From Candidatus Magasanikiibacteriota bacterium (GTDB lineage: Bacteria > Patescibacteriota > Patescibacteriia > Magasanikbacterales > UBA922): a stretch of 38,451 nt of DNA. Numbering within the stretch: position 1 is the stretch's first letter; each line of letters begins with the position of its first letter. Positions 17,084-25,668 of the stretch are shown one piece after another. The position numbers were made by a program, and so were the translations under genes. The stretch is from the NCBI GenBank assembly GCA_018650085.1, contig JABIGQ010000019.1, positions 1 to 38,451 of the forward strand. The letters are read 5' to 3'. The notes under the pieces are model-generated. The model did not search any database, was not told the DNA's origin, and saw only the letters and a list, made by a program, of their open reading frames with translations.

Positions 17084-19996
17084 CTACACCTTCTCAACTT
17101 TCAAATTCACAACTGCATCACCAATCGTTACTTCTTCCCCACCCTCACCTACTTCCACACTACTGGCAAGTACTGCTTTTTTCAATTCACTTTCAAAATC
17201 TACAAAAACACTTTTCAACAACTCATCATCTGTCTGATATAAAACAGAAACACTATATTCCCTCGTCATCTTTGCTTCTTTCCGCTTTTGATTTATTGCA
17301 CGAACTACTTCACGAAAGAGTCCTTCTTTTTTCAACTCTTCTGTTATTTCTATATTAAGTGCCACTTTCAATTCTTTATCTTCTTTTTTTATCCAATCAG
17401 TAGATGCATCAAAAGTCACAAGCTCTTTTACATTCATTTCTTCTGCAATAATTTGTTTATATCCATCTTCAAGTTCTTTATTCATTGAAAAAGCGAGTAG
17501 TGGTTGTCGTACACGAATGCCTGACTCTTTTCGCAAAGATAAACCAAGCTCTACAAGTTTACGAACAACTTCCATACTTGCAAGTGTTTCTTCACTTTTC
17601 AATTCAGCTTTCACTTCTGGCCACATTTCCAAATGCACAGACTTTTTAGCATTACCTGTCACTCCGCCAAATACATGTTCAGAAATAAATGGTGTAAACG
17701 GTGCCATTACTTTACTCAATGTTAAAAGCACTTCTTTTAATGTTGCCAAAGCAACCATTTTTTCTTCCTCATTTCCAGATTTAAATCTATCACGACTTCT
17801 GCGCACATACCACTGAGATAATTCTGTGACAAAATCAAGTATTGGTCTAGAAGCTTCCGCCAACTTATACTCTTTCATATTCACAGTAACTTCTTCCACC
17901 AAATTATGAAGTTTCGCTAAAATCCACCTATCCAATACATGTTCTGATTTAACTTCTTCAATAGGTGCATCCCCCTCAAACATTTTATAAAAACTCAAAA
18001 CATTTGCAAGTGTATTTATAAGTTTATTATATACTTCTCGAACTCCAGATTCAGAAAAATTCATTTTCTCAGCATGCATCACCGGAGAGTTAAGAAGATA
18101 AAACCGAAGAGCATCAGCCCCAAATTTTTCAAGAACAACATTTGGATCTGGATAATTTTGTAATTTTTTAGCCATCTTTTTCCCATCTTCTGCCAGAACA
18201 ATTCCATTAACTATTACATTTTTAAAAGCTGCATGAGATTTTTCTACTGGAATAGATGGATTATCTCCTTCGGTTAAAGCAGTTGCTAAAACATGCAAAG
18301 TATAAAACCACCCACGAGTTTGATCTTGCCCCTCAGCAATAAACTCTGCCGGAAAACTCGATTCAAATTTTTCTTTATTTTCAAATGGATAATGCATTTG
18401 AGCATATGGCATAGCCCCTGACTCAAACCAACAGTCAAATACTTCTGGCACACGTGTATATGTTTTCCCATCTTTTTCAAAAGTAATTTCATCTACAATA
18501 TGCTTGTGAAGATCTGTAACTTTCCTGCCACTCAATTCTTCTAATTCTTTTACAGATCCCATACAAATAATATCTCCATCTTCACTTTTCCAAATTGGAA
18601 GAGTTGCCCCCCAATAACGATTTCTAGATACTGCCCAATCACGAACACCATCCAGCCATAACCCAAAACGTCCGTCTTTTATATGATCAGGAACCCAATT
18701 AATGTCTTTATTATTTTCTAATAATTTTTCACGCAACTGTGTCACTTTCACAAACCAACTACTCGTTGCATAATTTAAAAGTGGAGTATCACAACGCCAA
18801 CAATGCGGATAACTATGTTCATATTTTTTCTTTGAAAATAATCCATCATGATGCGCCAACCATTTTATCATCTCAATGTCTGTCGCCATGTGATCATCTT
18901 TTTGTTTTACATCTAATCCTACAAAATCTATTACTTCTTCAGTAAATTTTCCATCAATAGTCACATGTTGAACAAAATCTACTTTATGATCAAATCCAAT
19001 TTTATAATCATCCTCACCAAAAGCAGGTGCAATATGAACTATCCCCGTTCCATCAGTAGTCGTCACAAAATCAGCAGAAACAACTTTAAAAGCATTTTTT
19101 GTTTCTGAAAAATACGGGAATACAGGTTCGTAACTAAGCCCAACTAAATCTTTTCCAGTAGAATTACCCACAACTTCAAATTCTTTTCCTTCAAAATTAT
19201 GTAAAAGTAAATCCTTTGCTACTACATAAGCATTCCCCTCAAATTTCACAATACTATATTCTACATCTCCACCTACGGCAAGCAAAACATTCCCCGGCAA
19301 AGTCCATGGAGTGGTTGTCCAAGCAAGAATATATAAATCTTCATCATCTTTTACACCAAATTTTTCTTTTCCGTCTTTTACTTTAAATTTCGCTGTTGCA
19401 GAAATATCCTTTATATCCTTATATCCTTGTGTTACCTCAAAATTAGAAAGTGGAGTCGCACACCTAGGACAAACATGCATTGCTTTTTTCCCCTCATAAA
19501 TATATCCTTTTTTAAATAACTCAGAAAAAACCCACCAAAGACTCTCCATATAAGAAAGATCCATAGTTTTATAATCATTATCCATATCAACCCATCTTCC
19601 GTATCTGTGAATAGTTTTTTTCCATTCTTCTGCATATTTCAATACCGTTGATCTACAACTTTCGTTAAATTTATCAACTCCAAAATCTTCTATTTCCTTT
19701 TTTCCAGGTAATTTCAATTCCTTTTCAACAATATTTTCAATTGGAAGCCCATGACAGTCCCATCCCCATTTTCTCTCTACTCTATATCCATTCATTGTAA
19801 AAAAACGTGGAACCACATCTTTCATAGCTGATCCAACTAAATGCCCATAATGTGGCAGTCCTGTAGCAAAGGGAGGGCCATCATAAAAAACATACGGTTT
19901 ATCCTCCGGACGTTCATTTACTGATTTTTCAAATGTTTTATCTTTTTTCCAAAAATCTAGTATCTTTTTTTCTTGCTCACTTGCATTATATGGCAT
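17084..19996 (-). CDS. ileS: isoleucyl-tRNA synthetase
   Basis: Charges tRNA-Ile; cytosolic class I synthetase, 970 aa. The HIGH motif appears as HYGH in GLPHYGHLVG near residue 47. The context KWGWDCHGLPIE is conserved, the Cys pairs CPRCATPL and CWRCDTPL are present, and KMSKS is represented by KKMAKK near residue 605 (Ser replaced by Ala). The HYGH context and overall layout resemble the IleS2 type of eukaryotes and some bacteria. The start at 19996 (MPYNASEQ) is chosen because the upstream 17 residues are AT-rich leader. There is no Shine-Dalgarno. Regulation by a T-box leader about 110 nt upstream is visible. Confidence 0.95.
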   Translation of the reverse strand: MPYNASEQEKKILDFWKKDKTFEKSVNERPEDKPYVFYDGPPFATGLPHYGHLVGSAMKDVVPRFFTMNGYRVERKWGWDCHGLPIENIVEKELKLPGKKEIEDFGVDKFNESCRSTVLKYAEEWKKTIHRYGRWVDMDNDYKTMDLSYMESLWWVFSELFKKGYIYEGKKAMHVCPRCATPLSNFEVTQGYKDIKDISATAKFKVKDGKEKFGVKDDEDLYILAWTTTPWTLPGNVLLAVGGDVEYSIVKFEGNAYVVAKDLLLHNFEGKEFEVVGNSTGKDLVGLSYEPVFPYFSETKNAFKVVSADFVTTTDGTGIVHIAPAFGEDDYKIGFDHKVDFVQHVTIDGKFTEEVIDFVGLDVKQKDDHMATDIEMIKWLAHHDGLFSKKKYEHSYPHCWRCDTPLLNYATSSWFVKVTQLREKLLENNKDINWVPDHIKDGRFGLWLDGVRDWAVSRNRYWGATLPIWKSEDGDIICMGSVKELEELSGRKVTDLHKHIVDEITFEKDGKTYTRVPEVFDCWFESGAMPYAQMHYPFENKEKFESSFPAEFIAEGQDQTRGWFYTLHVLATALTEGDNPSIPVEKSHAAFKNVIVNGIVLAEDGKKMAKKLQNYPDPNVVLEKFGADALRFYLLNSPVMHAEKMNFSESGVREVYNKLINTLANVLSFYKMFEGDAPIEEVKSEHVLDRWILAKLHNLVEEVTVNMKEYKLAEASRPILDFVTELSQWYVRRSRDRFKSGNEEEKMVALATLKEVLLTLSKVMAPFTPFISEHVFGGVTGNAKKSVHLEMWPEVKAELKSEETLASMEVVRKLVELGLSLRKESGIRVRQPLLAFSMNKELEDGYKQIIAEEMNVKELVTFDASTDWIKKEDKELKVALNIEITEELKKEGLFREVVRAINQKRKEAKMTREYSVSVLYQTDDELLKSVFVDFESELKKAVLASSVEVGEGGEEVTIGDAVVNLKVEKV

Positions 19997-20060
19997 ATAT
20001 TTTAAAATTATAAATGGTAAATGATGAATTATAAATTCACAAAACAAATTTCTTGTAGAA

Positions 20061-20077
20061 ACGCAGCACTGCTGCGT
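20061..20077 (-). other. ACGCAGCA/TGCTGCGT hairpin between T-box and ileS
   Basis: A perfect 8-bp inverted repeat with a 1-nt centre. It uses the same core as the rpsA terminator but lacks a following T-run, so it is not a terminator here. Confidence 0.5.
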
Positions 20078-20102
20078 CTTCTTCTTTTGGTGATATAAAC
20101 AA

Positions 20103-20276
20103 TAAAAAAAACACCTCTATGACACAGGGGCCTTACTCTATTAAGACGGTACCACCCTGTTTTGGTGCTTCATTTCCTGCTATTACGGGCTTACCCGGAA
20201 GATTCTACTCATTGCCATGCAAATTTCTTTCTCCAGCTTGTGGTTGATCGCCACTCAAACGCTTTTGTGATTGTAT
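20103..20276 (-). promoter_or_regulatory. T-box leader of ileS
   Basis: On the minus strand the leader contains AGGGTGGTACCGTC (20145-20158), a close match to the T-box antiterminator consensus. AAGCACC (20164-20170) can pair with GGTGTTT next to a run of eight T, and ACAGGG with CCCTGT inside it, giving a terminator that sequesters the T-box sequence. A short hairpin GTGG-CGATCAA-CCAC (20240-20254) presents ATC, an Ile codon, followed by A, in its 7-nt loop. This resembles the ultrashort stem I of actinobacterial ileS T-boxes. Expected behaviour: uncharged tRNA-Ile binding allows readthrough into ileS. Confidence 0.85.
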
Positions 20277-20280
20277 ATGT

Positions 20281-20309
20281 ATATTATACTAAAGATCGTG
20301 AAAAGTCAA
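20281..20309 (-). promoter_or_regulatory. ileS promoter
   Basis: TTGACT with TATAAT 15 nt away, or TAATAT at 17 nt, on the minus strand. Transcription would begin around 20275, immediately before the T-box leader. Confidence 0.7.
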
Positions 20310-20409
20310 AAAATATACTCCACCCAAACAAAGAGTTCCGAAAGAGGCCCCAAATGGACTGGCAAATCACCCTAATATGCGAAATAGGATAGAACAACAC
20401 AAAAGGAGA

Positions 20410-20440
20410 AGAGACGCTACTAGGAGAAGCGTCTTTTTTA
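20410..20440 (+). terminator. plus-strand terminator-like hairpin before rpiB
   Basis: AGACGCT / AGCGTCT followed by six T on the plus strand. No plus-strand gene precedes it, so it may end an unseen short transcript or act as an attenuator for rpiB. Confidence 0.6.
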
Positions 20441-20515
20441 ATACTTTTTATAAAAGAAATGTCTTTTTTTTATAAAAACAGGTATACTAGATATAGATAC
20501 ATTTAATATAACCGT

Positions 20516-20965
20516 ATGTATAAAGAAAAACTCTACATAGCCTCAGATCATGGTGGATATCAACTAAAAAGACGCCTCATTAGATACGTAATAAATGAAC
20601 TCAAACAAGAAATTACTGACCTAGGGCCAGAATCCTACGATGAAACAGATGATTACCCAGACTACGTTATCCCTCTAGCTAAAAAGGTTGCAGATGAGGG
20701 TGCACGTGGTATTGTTATTTGTAAAAATGGAATAGGAGTATGTATAGCCACAAATAAAGTAAAAGGAATAAAAGCAGGGCTAGGCTACAATATAGATGTA
20801 GCAAAAAGCATGATGGGGCATGATAATACAAATATACTGTGTCTCCCAGCAAAGCTTTTATCTGACGATCACGCTATAACAATACTAAAACAATGGTTGG
20901 ATACTGAATTTTCAGAGGAAAAACGTCATATTCGAAGATTGGATAAAATAAATGAATTAGAATAA
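20516..20965 (+). CDS. rpiB: ribose-5-phosphate isomerase B (RpiB/LacAB family)
   Basis: Interconverts ribose-5-phosphate and ribulose-5-phosphate. The 149-aa protein has the opening YIASDHGGYQLK, the catalytic-loop cysteine in VICKNGIGVCIATNK, and the late GHDNTNILCLPAKLL segment. Sugar-phosphate isomerases of this family vary in substrate (LacA/LacB), but the next gene, 4 nt away, is a ribulose-phosphate epimerase, which supports the pentose-phosphate role. No Shine-Dalgarno; a weak TATACT -10 lies near 20482. Confidence 0.9.
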   Translation: MYKEKLYIASDHGGYQLKRRLIRYVINELKQEITDLGPESYDETDDYPDYVIPLAKKVADEGARGIVICKNGIGVCIATNKVKGIKAGLGYNIDVAKSMMGHDNTNILCLPAKLLSDDHAITILKQWLDTEFSEEKRHIRRLDKINELE

Positions 20966-20969
20966 TAAT

Positions 20970-21614
20970 ATGGACATAATACCATCAATTCTCGTTCAGT
21001 CTGAATCTGAATTTATTACACAATATAATGGACTAGATAGCGCAGTATCTATGATCCAGCTTGATATTGCAGATGGAAAGTTTGTAGAAAACACCACATG
21101 GGCAGATCCAAAAATAATTACAGATATTGTAAGCATAGGTGTAGAGCTTCACTTAATGGTAGAAGATCCACTAGAAGAAATGAAACGATGGGAAAATATT
21201 TCACAAATAAAACGAGTACTTGTCCATTACGAATCTGTAGATGACATTTCAGAAACAATAAAAACACTGAAAATATCTTCATGGGAAATTGGAATTGTTT
21301 TAAATCCAGACACACCAATTTCCGTAATTGAGCCAATAAAAAATGATATAACACTCGTCATGTGCATGGGAGTAGTGCCCGGGAAACAAGGGCAATCATT
21401 TATAAAAAGCACACTTGAAAAAATGAAAAGCATAAAAAAAGAATATCCAAATCTCCTAGTATCTGTAGATGGCGCAGTAAACAAAGAAACGCTCCCAGAA
21501 ATCATGCACTCTGGTGCAGATATTATTTGTCCTGGCAGCGCTATATTTGGAAGCGGAAAACCAAAAGAAAATATAGGAGACATGCAAGAACTTATCAACA
21601 GATTGACCAAATAA
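20970..21614 (+). CDS. rpe: ribulose-phosphate 3-epimerase-like protein
   Basis: A TIM-barrel epimerase (214 aa) of the Rpe family, expected to interconvert ribulose-5-phosphate and xylulose-5-phosphate. Family landmarks are IPSIL at the start, LDIADGKFV, LHLMVEDP, MGVVPGKQGQSF and VDGAVN. The barrel metal site normally uses two His and two Asp. The first His (FDVMD context in E. coli, preceded by H) is Gln here (MIQLDIADG), while the second His and both Asp remain. Metal binding or substrate may therefore differ. Follows rpiB by 4 nt in an operon. Confidence 0.85.
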   Translation: MDIIPSILVQSESEFITQYNGLDSAVSMIQLDIADGKFVENTTWADPKIITDIVSIGVELHLMVEDPLEEMKRWENISQIKRVLVHYESVDDISETIKTLKISSWEIGIVLNPDTPISVIEPIKNDITLVMCMGVVPGKQGQSFIKSTLEKMKSIKKEYPNLLVSVDGAVNKETLPEIMHSGADIICPGSAIFGSGKPKENIGDMQELINRLTK

Positions 21615-21831
21615 GTGGAACCTGTTTAAATTAATACATTATTATTTAAATAGTTAATATACGATACTCCCAAAAATTATATACGAGAGTGCGGTATATT
21701 TATTTTTGAACAGATATGTTTAGTTTAGAAAAAAGATCACCTCAAGAAACAATCATGCAGAGAAAAAATAGATATACTGCGCGAACATTTTTTTAGGGAA
21801 TATTCTAATAATTACTTTTAAACACAATATT
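21615..21831. other. intergenic region before trxB
   Basis: AT-rich, no gene seen. A TATACT at 21773-21778 could be a -10, but the -35 position (CAATCA) is poor. Confidence 0.35.
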
Positions 21832-22785
21832 ATGCATGACTTAGTTATTATAGGTGCCGCAGCCGCTGGATCTTCCGCCGCTATTTACGGAGCAAGACGA
21901 AATTTAGATGTGGTCATTGTCACAAAAGACATTGGTGGAGAGGTTGCACTTTCTGGCTCAGTAGAAAATTGGCCAAGTGTTCCAAGTATCAATGGATTTG
22001 AACTGGCACAACTTTTTCACAAACATGTACAAGAATATAATGTTCCCATAGAACTAGGAGCAGAAGTAATGCGTATTGAACAAAAAAACAATTATCATAT
22101 AGTACACACCACAGACTTAGCAGGAAATGAAAAACAATTTAAAACAAAAGCAGTTATTATTGCCAGTGGTATTCACCCACGAGAATTAGGTGTAAAAGGA
22201 GAAAACACATTAAAAGGACGTGGTATTACCTACTGTACCGTATGTGATGGACCACTATTTAAAGACAAAATAACAGCTACAATAGGTGCTGGAAATGCAG
22301 CAGTAGAATCAGCGCTCATGATGAGTGGCATTGCAAAAAAAGTTTACCTCGTTACAAAATATGGGAAAGATTCAGTAAATAAAGGTTTCCCCAGAGCAGA
22401 AACTATTATGGTAAATAAAGTACTGGAAGCAGAAAATATTGAAATCGTTTATAATGCAAACACAACTGAAATTACAGGCGATACCATAGTTTCTGGACTC
22501 ACATACACAGAGTCAGAAACAAACGAAGAAAAAAAATTAGAAATACAAGGTGTCATGGTACACATTGGGACAGTCCCAAATTCTACTTTTGTAGACTGCC
22601 CAAAGAAATCACCAAGTGGAGAAATTGAGGTAGATAATATTTGTAGAACATCATGCGAAGGAATTTTTGCAGCAGGAGATGTCACAAATATTCCGTATAA
22701 ACAAATATCAATTGCCGTAGGTCATGGTGCCACAGCAGCATTATCTGCAATTGACTATTTAAATAGGTGGGAAGAGCAAAAATAA
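21832..22785 (+). CDS. trxB: thioredoxin reductase
   Basis: NADPH-dependent flavoenzyme that reduces thioredoxin; 317 aa. The N-terminal FAD motif is IIGAAAAGSSAAIYGARR. The redox-active CxxC is in TYCTVCDGPLF near residue 137, within the NADPH domain that continues as TIGAGNAAVESALMMSG. The C-terminal FAD motif is GIFAAGDVTNIPYKQ. The CTVC pair is a minor variant of the common CATC. It stands alone after rpe and ends at a bidirectional terminator facing ppa. The reductant partner (thioredoxin) is not in the window. Confidence 0.9.
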   Translation: MHDLVIIGAAAAGSSAAIYGARRNLDVVIVTKDIGGEVALSGSVENWPSVPSINGFELAQLFHKHVQEYNVPIELGAEVMRIEQKNNYHIVHTTDLAGNEKQFKTKAVIIASGIHPRELGVKGENTLKGRGITYCTVCDGPLFKDKITATIGAGNAAVESALMMSGIAKKVYLVTKYGKDSVNKGFPRAETIMVNKVLEAENIEIVYNANTTEITGDTIVSGLTYTESETNEEKKLEIQGVMVHIGTVPNSTFVDCPKKSPSGEIEVDNICRTSCEGIFAAGDVTNIPYKQISIAVGHGATAALSAIDYLNRWEEQK

Positions 22786-22799
22786 AAAATATAAGATTA

Positions 22800-22828
22800 A
22801 AAAATCCCGATTTATTCGGGATTTTTTT
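22800..22828. terminator. bidirectional terminator between trxB and ppa
   Basis: AAAATCCCGA / TCGGGATTTT with A/T runs on both strands between convergent genes. Confidence 0.9.
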
Positions 22829-22852
22829 GTTATATTTATGTATAATTAATTA

Positions 22853-23296
22853 TTATTTTTTCATATCTATACGACATTTTTCGATCAACTCGACAGCTTC
22901 TTTATATCCCAAAAATCTTCCTACCTCTACTATTTTTTCTGGTATGTAGTCAAAATAATGTGCCCCAAACTCACGTATTGATTCTTTTACCTTTGTATCT
23001 ACTTGAACATCTTCATCGACAAGACGAACTAAAATTTTATGATCTTCTTGCCCATCTTCTATGGACTCTACCATACCAATGGGCTCCACCTCTATTACTT
23101 CACCAGACTTAAGAGATTTATTTGTTATAACATAACAATCTAGATGATCACCATCTCCGCTAATAGTATTCAACAAAAAACCATACGCATATGGATATGG
23201 TTTATAAATTGTTTTTGTTTTTATATATTGTAAAGTCTTTTCATCATACATTGGACGCTCTGCAGTTCCTGCGTCTACTTCTATAAAAGCTTTCAT
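22853..23296 (-). CDS. ppa: inorganic pyrophosphatase, family I
   Basis: Hydrolyses pyrophosphate to phosphate in the cytosol, pulling biosynthetic nucleotidyl transfers forward. The 147-aa protein shows the family pattern YPYAYGFL followed by DGDHLD (usual DGDPLD; Pro replaced by His, metal-binding Asp residues kept) and EDGQEDHKIL for the second acidic cluster. It is somewhat shorter than typical bacterial enzymes (~175 aa). It lies 6 nt behind fic and is almost certainly co-transcribed with it; AMP transfer by Fic releases pyrophosphate, so the pairing may be functional. Confidence 0.85.
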   Translation of the reverse strand: MKAFIEVDAGTAERPMYDEKTLQYIKTKTIYKPYPYAYGFLLNTISGDGDHLDCYVITNKSLKSGEVIEVEPIGMVESIEDGQEDHKILVRLVDEDVQVDTKVKESIREFGAHYFDYIPEKIVEVGRFLGYKEAVELIEKCRIDMKK

Positions 23297-23302
23297 ATTT
23301 TT

Positions 23303-24178
23303 TTATTTATTTGCTATTTTCCAAATATTCTTTTCCAAAAATGCTTCAATAGTTTGACGATGGGCTTTATTTATTAAACTTGAATGTGAAAGCTTTTGTT
23401 TCTTTGCGTAATCAACAAGGTCAATAATTTCTCTACCTTCCAAATAAGCCAATCTTTTATGATAACTGTTTGTCAAAGCTCTCCCTACTATTTTTTCCAT
23501 AATAGAAATTTCTTTTTTGTCATCAAATTCTTTAAACGCATCATAATAAAGCTCCCTTTCTATAAATCTTATATTTATAGGCACAAATCCTTCCCGTATT
23601 AAAAGATAATTATTTAACACACGACCAATGCGACCATTCCCATCTATAAAAGGATGAATATTTTCAAAAGTAAGGTGAAACTTTGCAATACTTTCTATAA
23701 TATTTTTATGACTTGTTGCATGATATTCTGCAAGCATTTTTTCTAAACGCCCAATAACCTCTTCTGGGGGGGGAGCAATATAATTTCCAACACGAACATA
23801 TTCACCATCTTTTCTAAATCTTCCCGCTATATCATCACGTATATTAGAAATTAACATTTTATGAAGTAATAATATCATTTCTAAAGTAAGTTCTTGCTCT
23901 TTTGCTCGTCCATGCACATATGTCATCACTTGTGCTAAATTTTTTGCTTCAAAAATTTCACGCTCTGTAATAAATCTATCAAGATCAATTTGTAAAAGTA
24001 TTTTTTCAGTTTCATCAATCGTAAGAGTACTATTTTCTATAGCATTAGAATTATATACTTGCTCTGCAACTTCTGTTTCTGCAATAATATTAATAAGCGC
24101 ATCTTTTCCCATAGATGCACCATAATACCTCTCCCGAAGAGAATCTATTTTAGCTAACATATTTAATATTCTTGCCAT
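23303..24178 (-). CDS. fic: Fic-family AMP transferase with N-terminal inhibitory motif
   Basis: Fic enzymes usually transfer AMP from ATP to Ser/Thr/Tyr of target proteins. The catalytic motif HPFIDGNGRIGR (consensus HxFxD/EGNGRxxR) is intact near residues 171-182. SNAIEN near residue 40 fits the inhibitory-helix motif S/TxxxE(G/N), so this is a class II, self-inhibited Fic. The C-terminus (LVDYAKKQKLSHSSLINKAHRQTI) looks like a helix-turn-helix. The start at 24178 (MARIL) is preferred to 24184: the predicted transcription start is about 2 nt upstream, implying a leaderless mRNA. Two operator-like palindromes upstream suggest autoregulation. Followed by ppa. Confidence 0.88.
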   Translation of the reverse strand: MARILNMLAKIDSLRERYYGASMGKDALINIIAETEVAEQVYNSNAIENSTLTIDETEKILLQIDLDRFITEREIFEAKNLAQVMTYVHGRAKEQELTLEMILLLHKMLISNIRDDIAGRFRKDGEYVRVGNYIAPPPEEVIGRLEKMLAEYHATSHKNIIESIAKFHLTFENIHPFIDGNGRIGRVLNNYLLIREGFVPINIRFIERELYYDAFKEFDDKKEISIMEKIVGRALTNSYHKRLAYLEGREIIDLVDYAKKQKLSHSSLINKAHRQTIEAFLEKNIWKIANK

Positions 24179-24186
24179 ACACATAC

Positions 24187-24215
24187 ACTATACACCTTTT
24201 TCACGTTTTTGTCAA
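24187..24215 (-). promoter_or_regulatory. fic-ppa promoter
   Basis: TTGACA, 17 nt, TATAGT on the minus strand. The start site would fall at about 24180, next to the ATG at 24178, giving a leaderless transcript. Confidence 0.85.
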
Positions 24216-24279
24216 GATAAACGTGAAAATGATGAAAAAAACATAGTTTTTCACGTTTTTAAGGCTAATAACGTGAAAA
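24198..24279. promoter_or_regulatory. twin operator palindromes of the fic promoter
   Basis: Two copies of TTTTCACGTT - 12 nt - AACGTGAAAA, at 24198-24229 and 24248-24279. Arms are identical in both, spacers are the same length, and their centres are exactly 50 bp apart (about five helical turns). The -35 hexamer lies in the centre of the first copy, so occupation would block transcription. Confidence 0.85.
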
Positions 24280-24292
24280 CAAAAAGAAACAG

Positions 24293-25393
24293 CTATTGAA
24301 TAACCTGGCCCAAAATCAACTCCGCACTACTCTCCGCTTTTTTTACTAGGCTATTTTTCTGGTCTCCCAACACTCTTTCTATATAATATAATAATTCTTC
24401 TGTATTGCCCGCTCTATAGCCAAATCCATTTTCTAAAATATGAAGTGCGTTTGATTCTTCTTGTCCTGGGATTGGTTTAAATGCTACCATTTTTTTATTT
24501 AGTGCCATACATTCACTGGTAGTGCTTCCACCAGGTTTAGATACAATAACATCTGCTATACGCATATATTCATCCATAGCATCTGTCCACCCTATCACAT
24601 CTAAAGTAATATCTTTTACTTTTTTTTGTACTGTTTTTAATTTTTCTTCTAATGCATTATTCTTTCCAACTATAAATATCAAATGACTCCAATGTAGTGG
24701 CGCATGATTAGCAATATCGTGTATTACTTCCTCATTTGCGCCTATCCCCTGTCCTCCAGATAATATCAATATTATTTTTTTATCTTTTGAAACATTATAT
24801 TTCTTTTTTAAAGACTCAATATTTTTTTCTTCTAAAAAAACAGGGCGCACAGGAATTCCTGTTACATACACTGGTGTATCCACATGATGATAAGCCATTT
24901 CCCATTTCATTTTTTCTGTAGCAACAAAATAATTTGTAATATTTTTCAATACCCAATATGAATGCCATCCATAATCAGTAACCACAAGTGAAATTGGTAT
25001 ATTATGATGTTCCTTTTTTTTCGATTGCTGTATAACTTGTGCAGGAAAAGAATGTGTACAAATAACATGATCCGGAGAAAATTCATCTAGTAGCATATAC
25101 AAGCGCTTTGCATTTAATTGATTAACATGTTTCATTAACCTATCCATGTGCTTTAGCCGCTTTTCATTATCTGTTTTTTTATAAATAAATTGCCAAAGAG
25201 ACGGTGCATTTTTTACAATAAATCCATATGCATCTACAATTGCACTTTTTAATGCGGGAGTTACATAATCCATCAGATCAATATGTTTTACTGTATGATC
25301 TGGATATATTACTTTGGCTGTTTGCTCTAGTGCTCTTGCCGCCTGCACATGCCCTGCTCCAGCTGAAACAGAGATGATAAGTATTTTTTTCAT
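24293..25393 (-). CDS. GT28 glycosyltransferase, MGDG synthase/UgtP-like
   Basis: A 366-aa membrane-associated glycosyltransferase resembling processive diacylglycerol glucosyltransferase (UgtP) and MGDG synthase. These add sugars from UDP-sugars to diacylglycerol to make membrane glycolipids. Visible are the opening ILIISVSAGAGHVQAARAL (MGDG-synthase N-domain), THSFPAQVI, VTDYGWHSYWV, the second-domain LILSGGQGIGANEEV, and the nucleotide-sugar site VSKPGGSTTSECMALNKKMVAF. MurG is a relative but lacks this N-terminal pattern. It is transcribed alone, after tRNA-His. The sugar and acceptor cannot be read from sequence. Confidence 0.82.
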   Translation of the reverse strand: MKKILIISVSAGAGHVQAARALEQTAKVIYPDHTVKHIDLMDYVTPALKSAIVDAYGFIVKNAPSLWQFIYKKTDNEKRLKHMDRLMKHVNQLNAKRLYMLLDEFSPDHVICTHSFPAQVIQQSKKKEHHNIPISLVVTDYGWHSYWVLKNITNYFVATEKMKWEMAYHHVDTPVYVTGIPVRPVFLEEKNIESLKKKYNVSKDKKIILILSGGQGIGANEEVIHDIANHAPLHWSHLIFIVGKNNALEEKLKTVQKKVKDITLDVIGWTDAMDEYMRIADVIVSKPGGSTTSECMALNKKMVAFKPIPGQEESNALHILENGFGYRAGNTEELLYYIERVLGDQKNSLVKKAESSAELILGQVIQ

Positions 25394-25446
25394 AACAATC
25401 TAAATTCAAAGCAATATAACTTTACTTAGTATACACTATTTTAAAC

Positions 25447-25470
25447 AATAAAAAAAAGACCCCCACTGGG
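25447..25470 (-). terminator. terminator overlapping the tRNA-His 3' end
   Basis: On the minus strand CCCC AGT GGGG, beginning at the tRNA 3' CCA, is followed by TCTTTTTTTT. The hairpin overlaps the mature 3' end of the tRNA. Confidence 0.6.
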
Positions 25471-25542
25471 GTGGCTAACGGGAATTGAACCCGTATTATC
25501 GGTACCACAAACCGAAGTAATAACCATTATACCATAGCCACC
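25467..25542 (-). tRNA. tRNA-His (GTG)
   Basis: Cloverleaf on the minus strand: acceptor GTGGCTA/TAGCCAC plus an encoded extra G at -1 opposite C73, as expected for tRNA-His. The anticodon loop is TTGTGGT (anticodon GTG), the T-arm CGGGTTCAATTCCCG, and the 3' CCA is encoded. Confidence 0.97.
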
Positions 25543-25606
25543 CCACTAAGGGACTTCTTTAACGATAGGAAGTATAGTAAAAAAAACAACTTTTGTCAAT
25601 ACAAAT

Positions 25607-25646
25607 AAAAAAGGCTGTGTATCTTATGAAAACACAGCCTTTTTTA
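25607..25646. terminator. terminator of the SPFH gene
   Basis: Arms AAAAAGGCTGTGT / ACACAGCCTTTTT with T-tract on the minus strand. Confidence 0.9.
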
Positions 25647-25668
25647 TTATGTAACTAGTAAGACAAAC

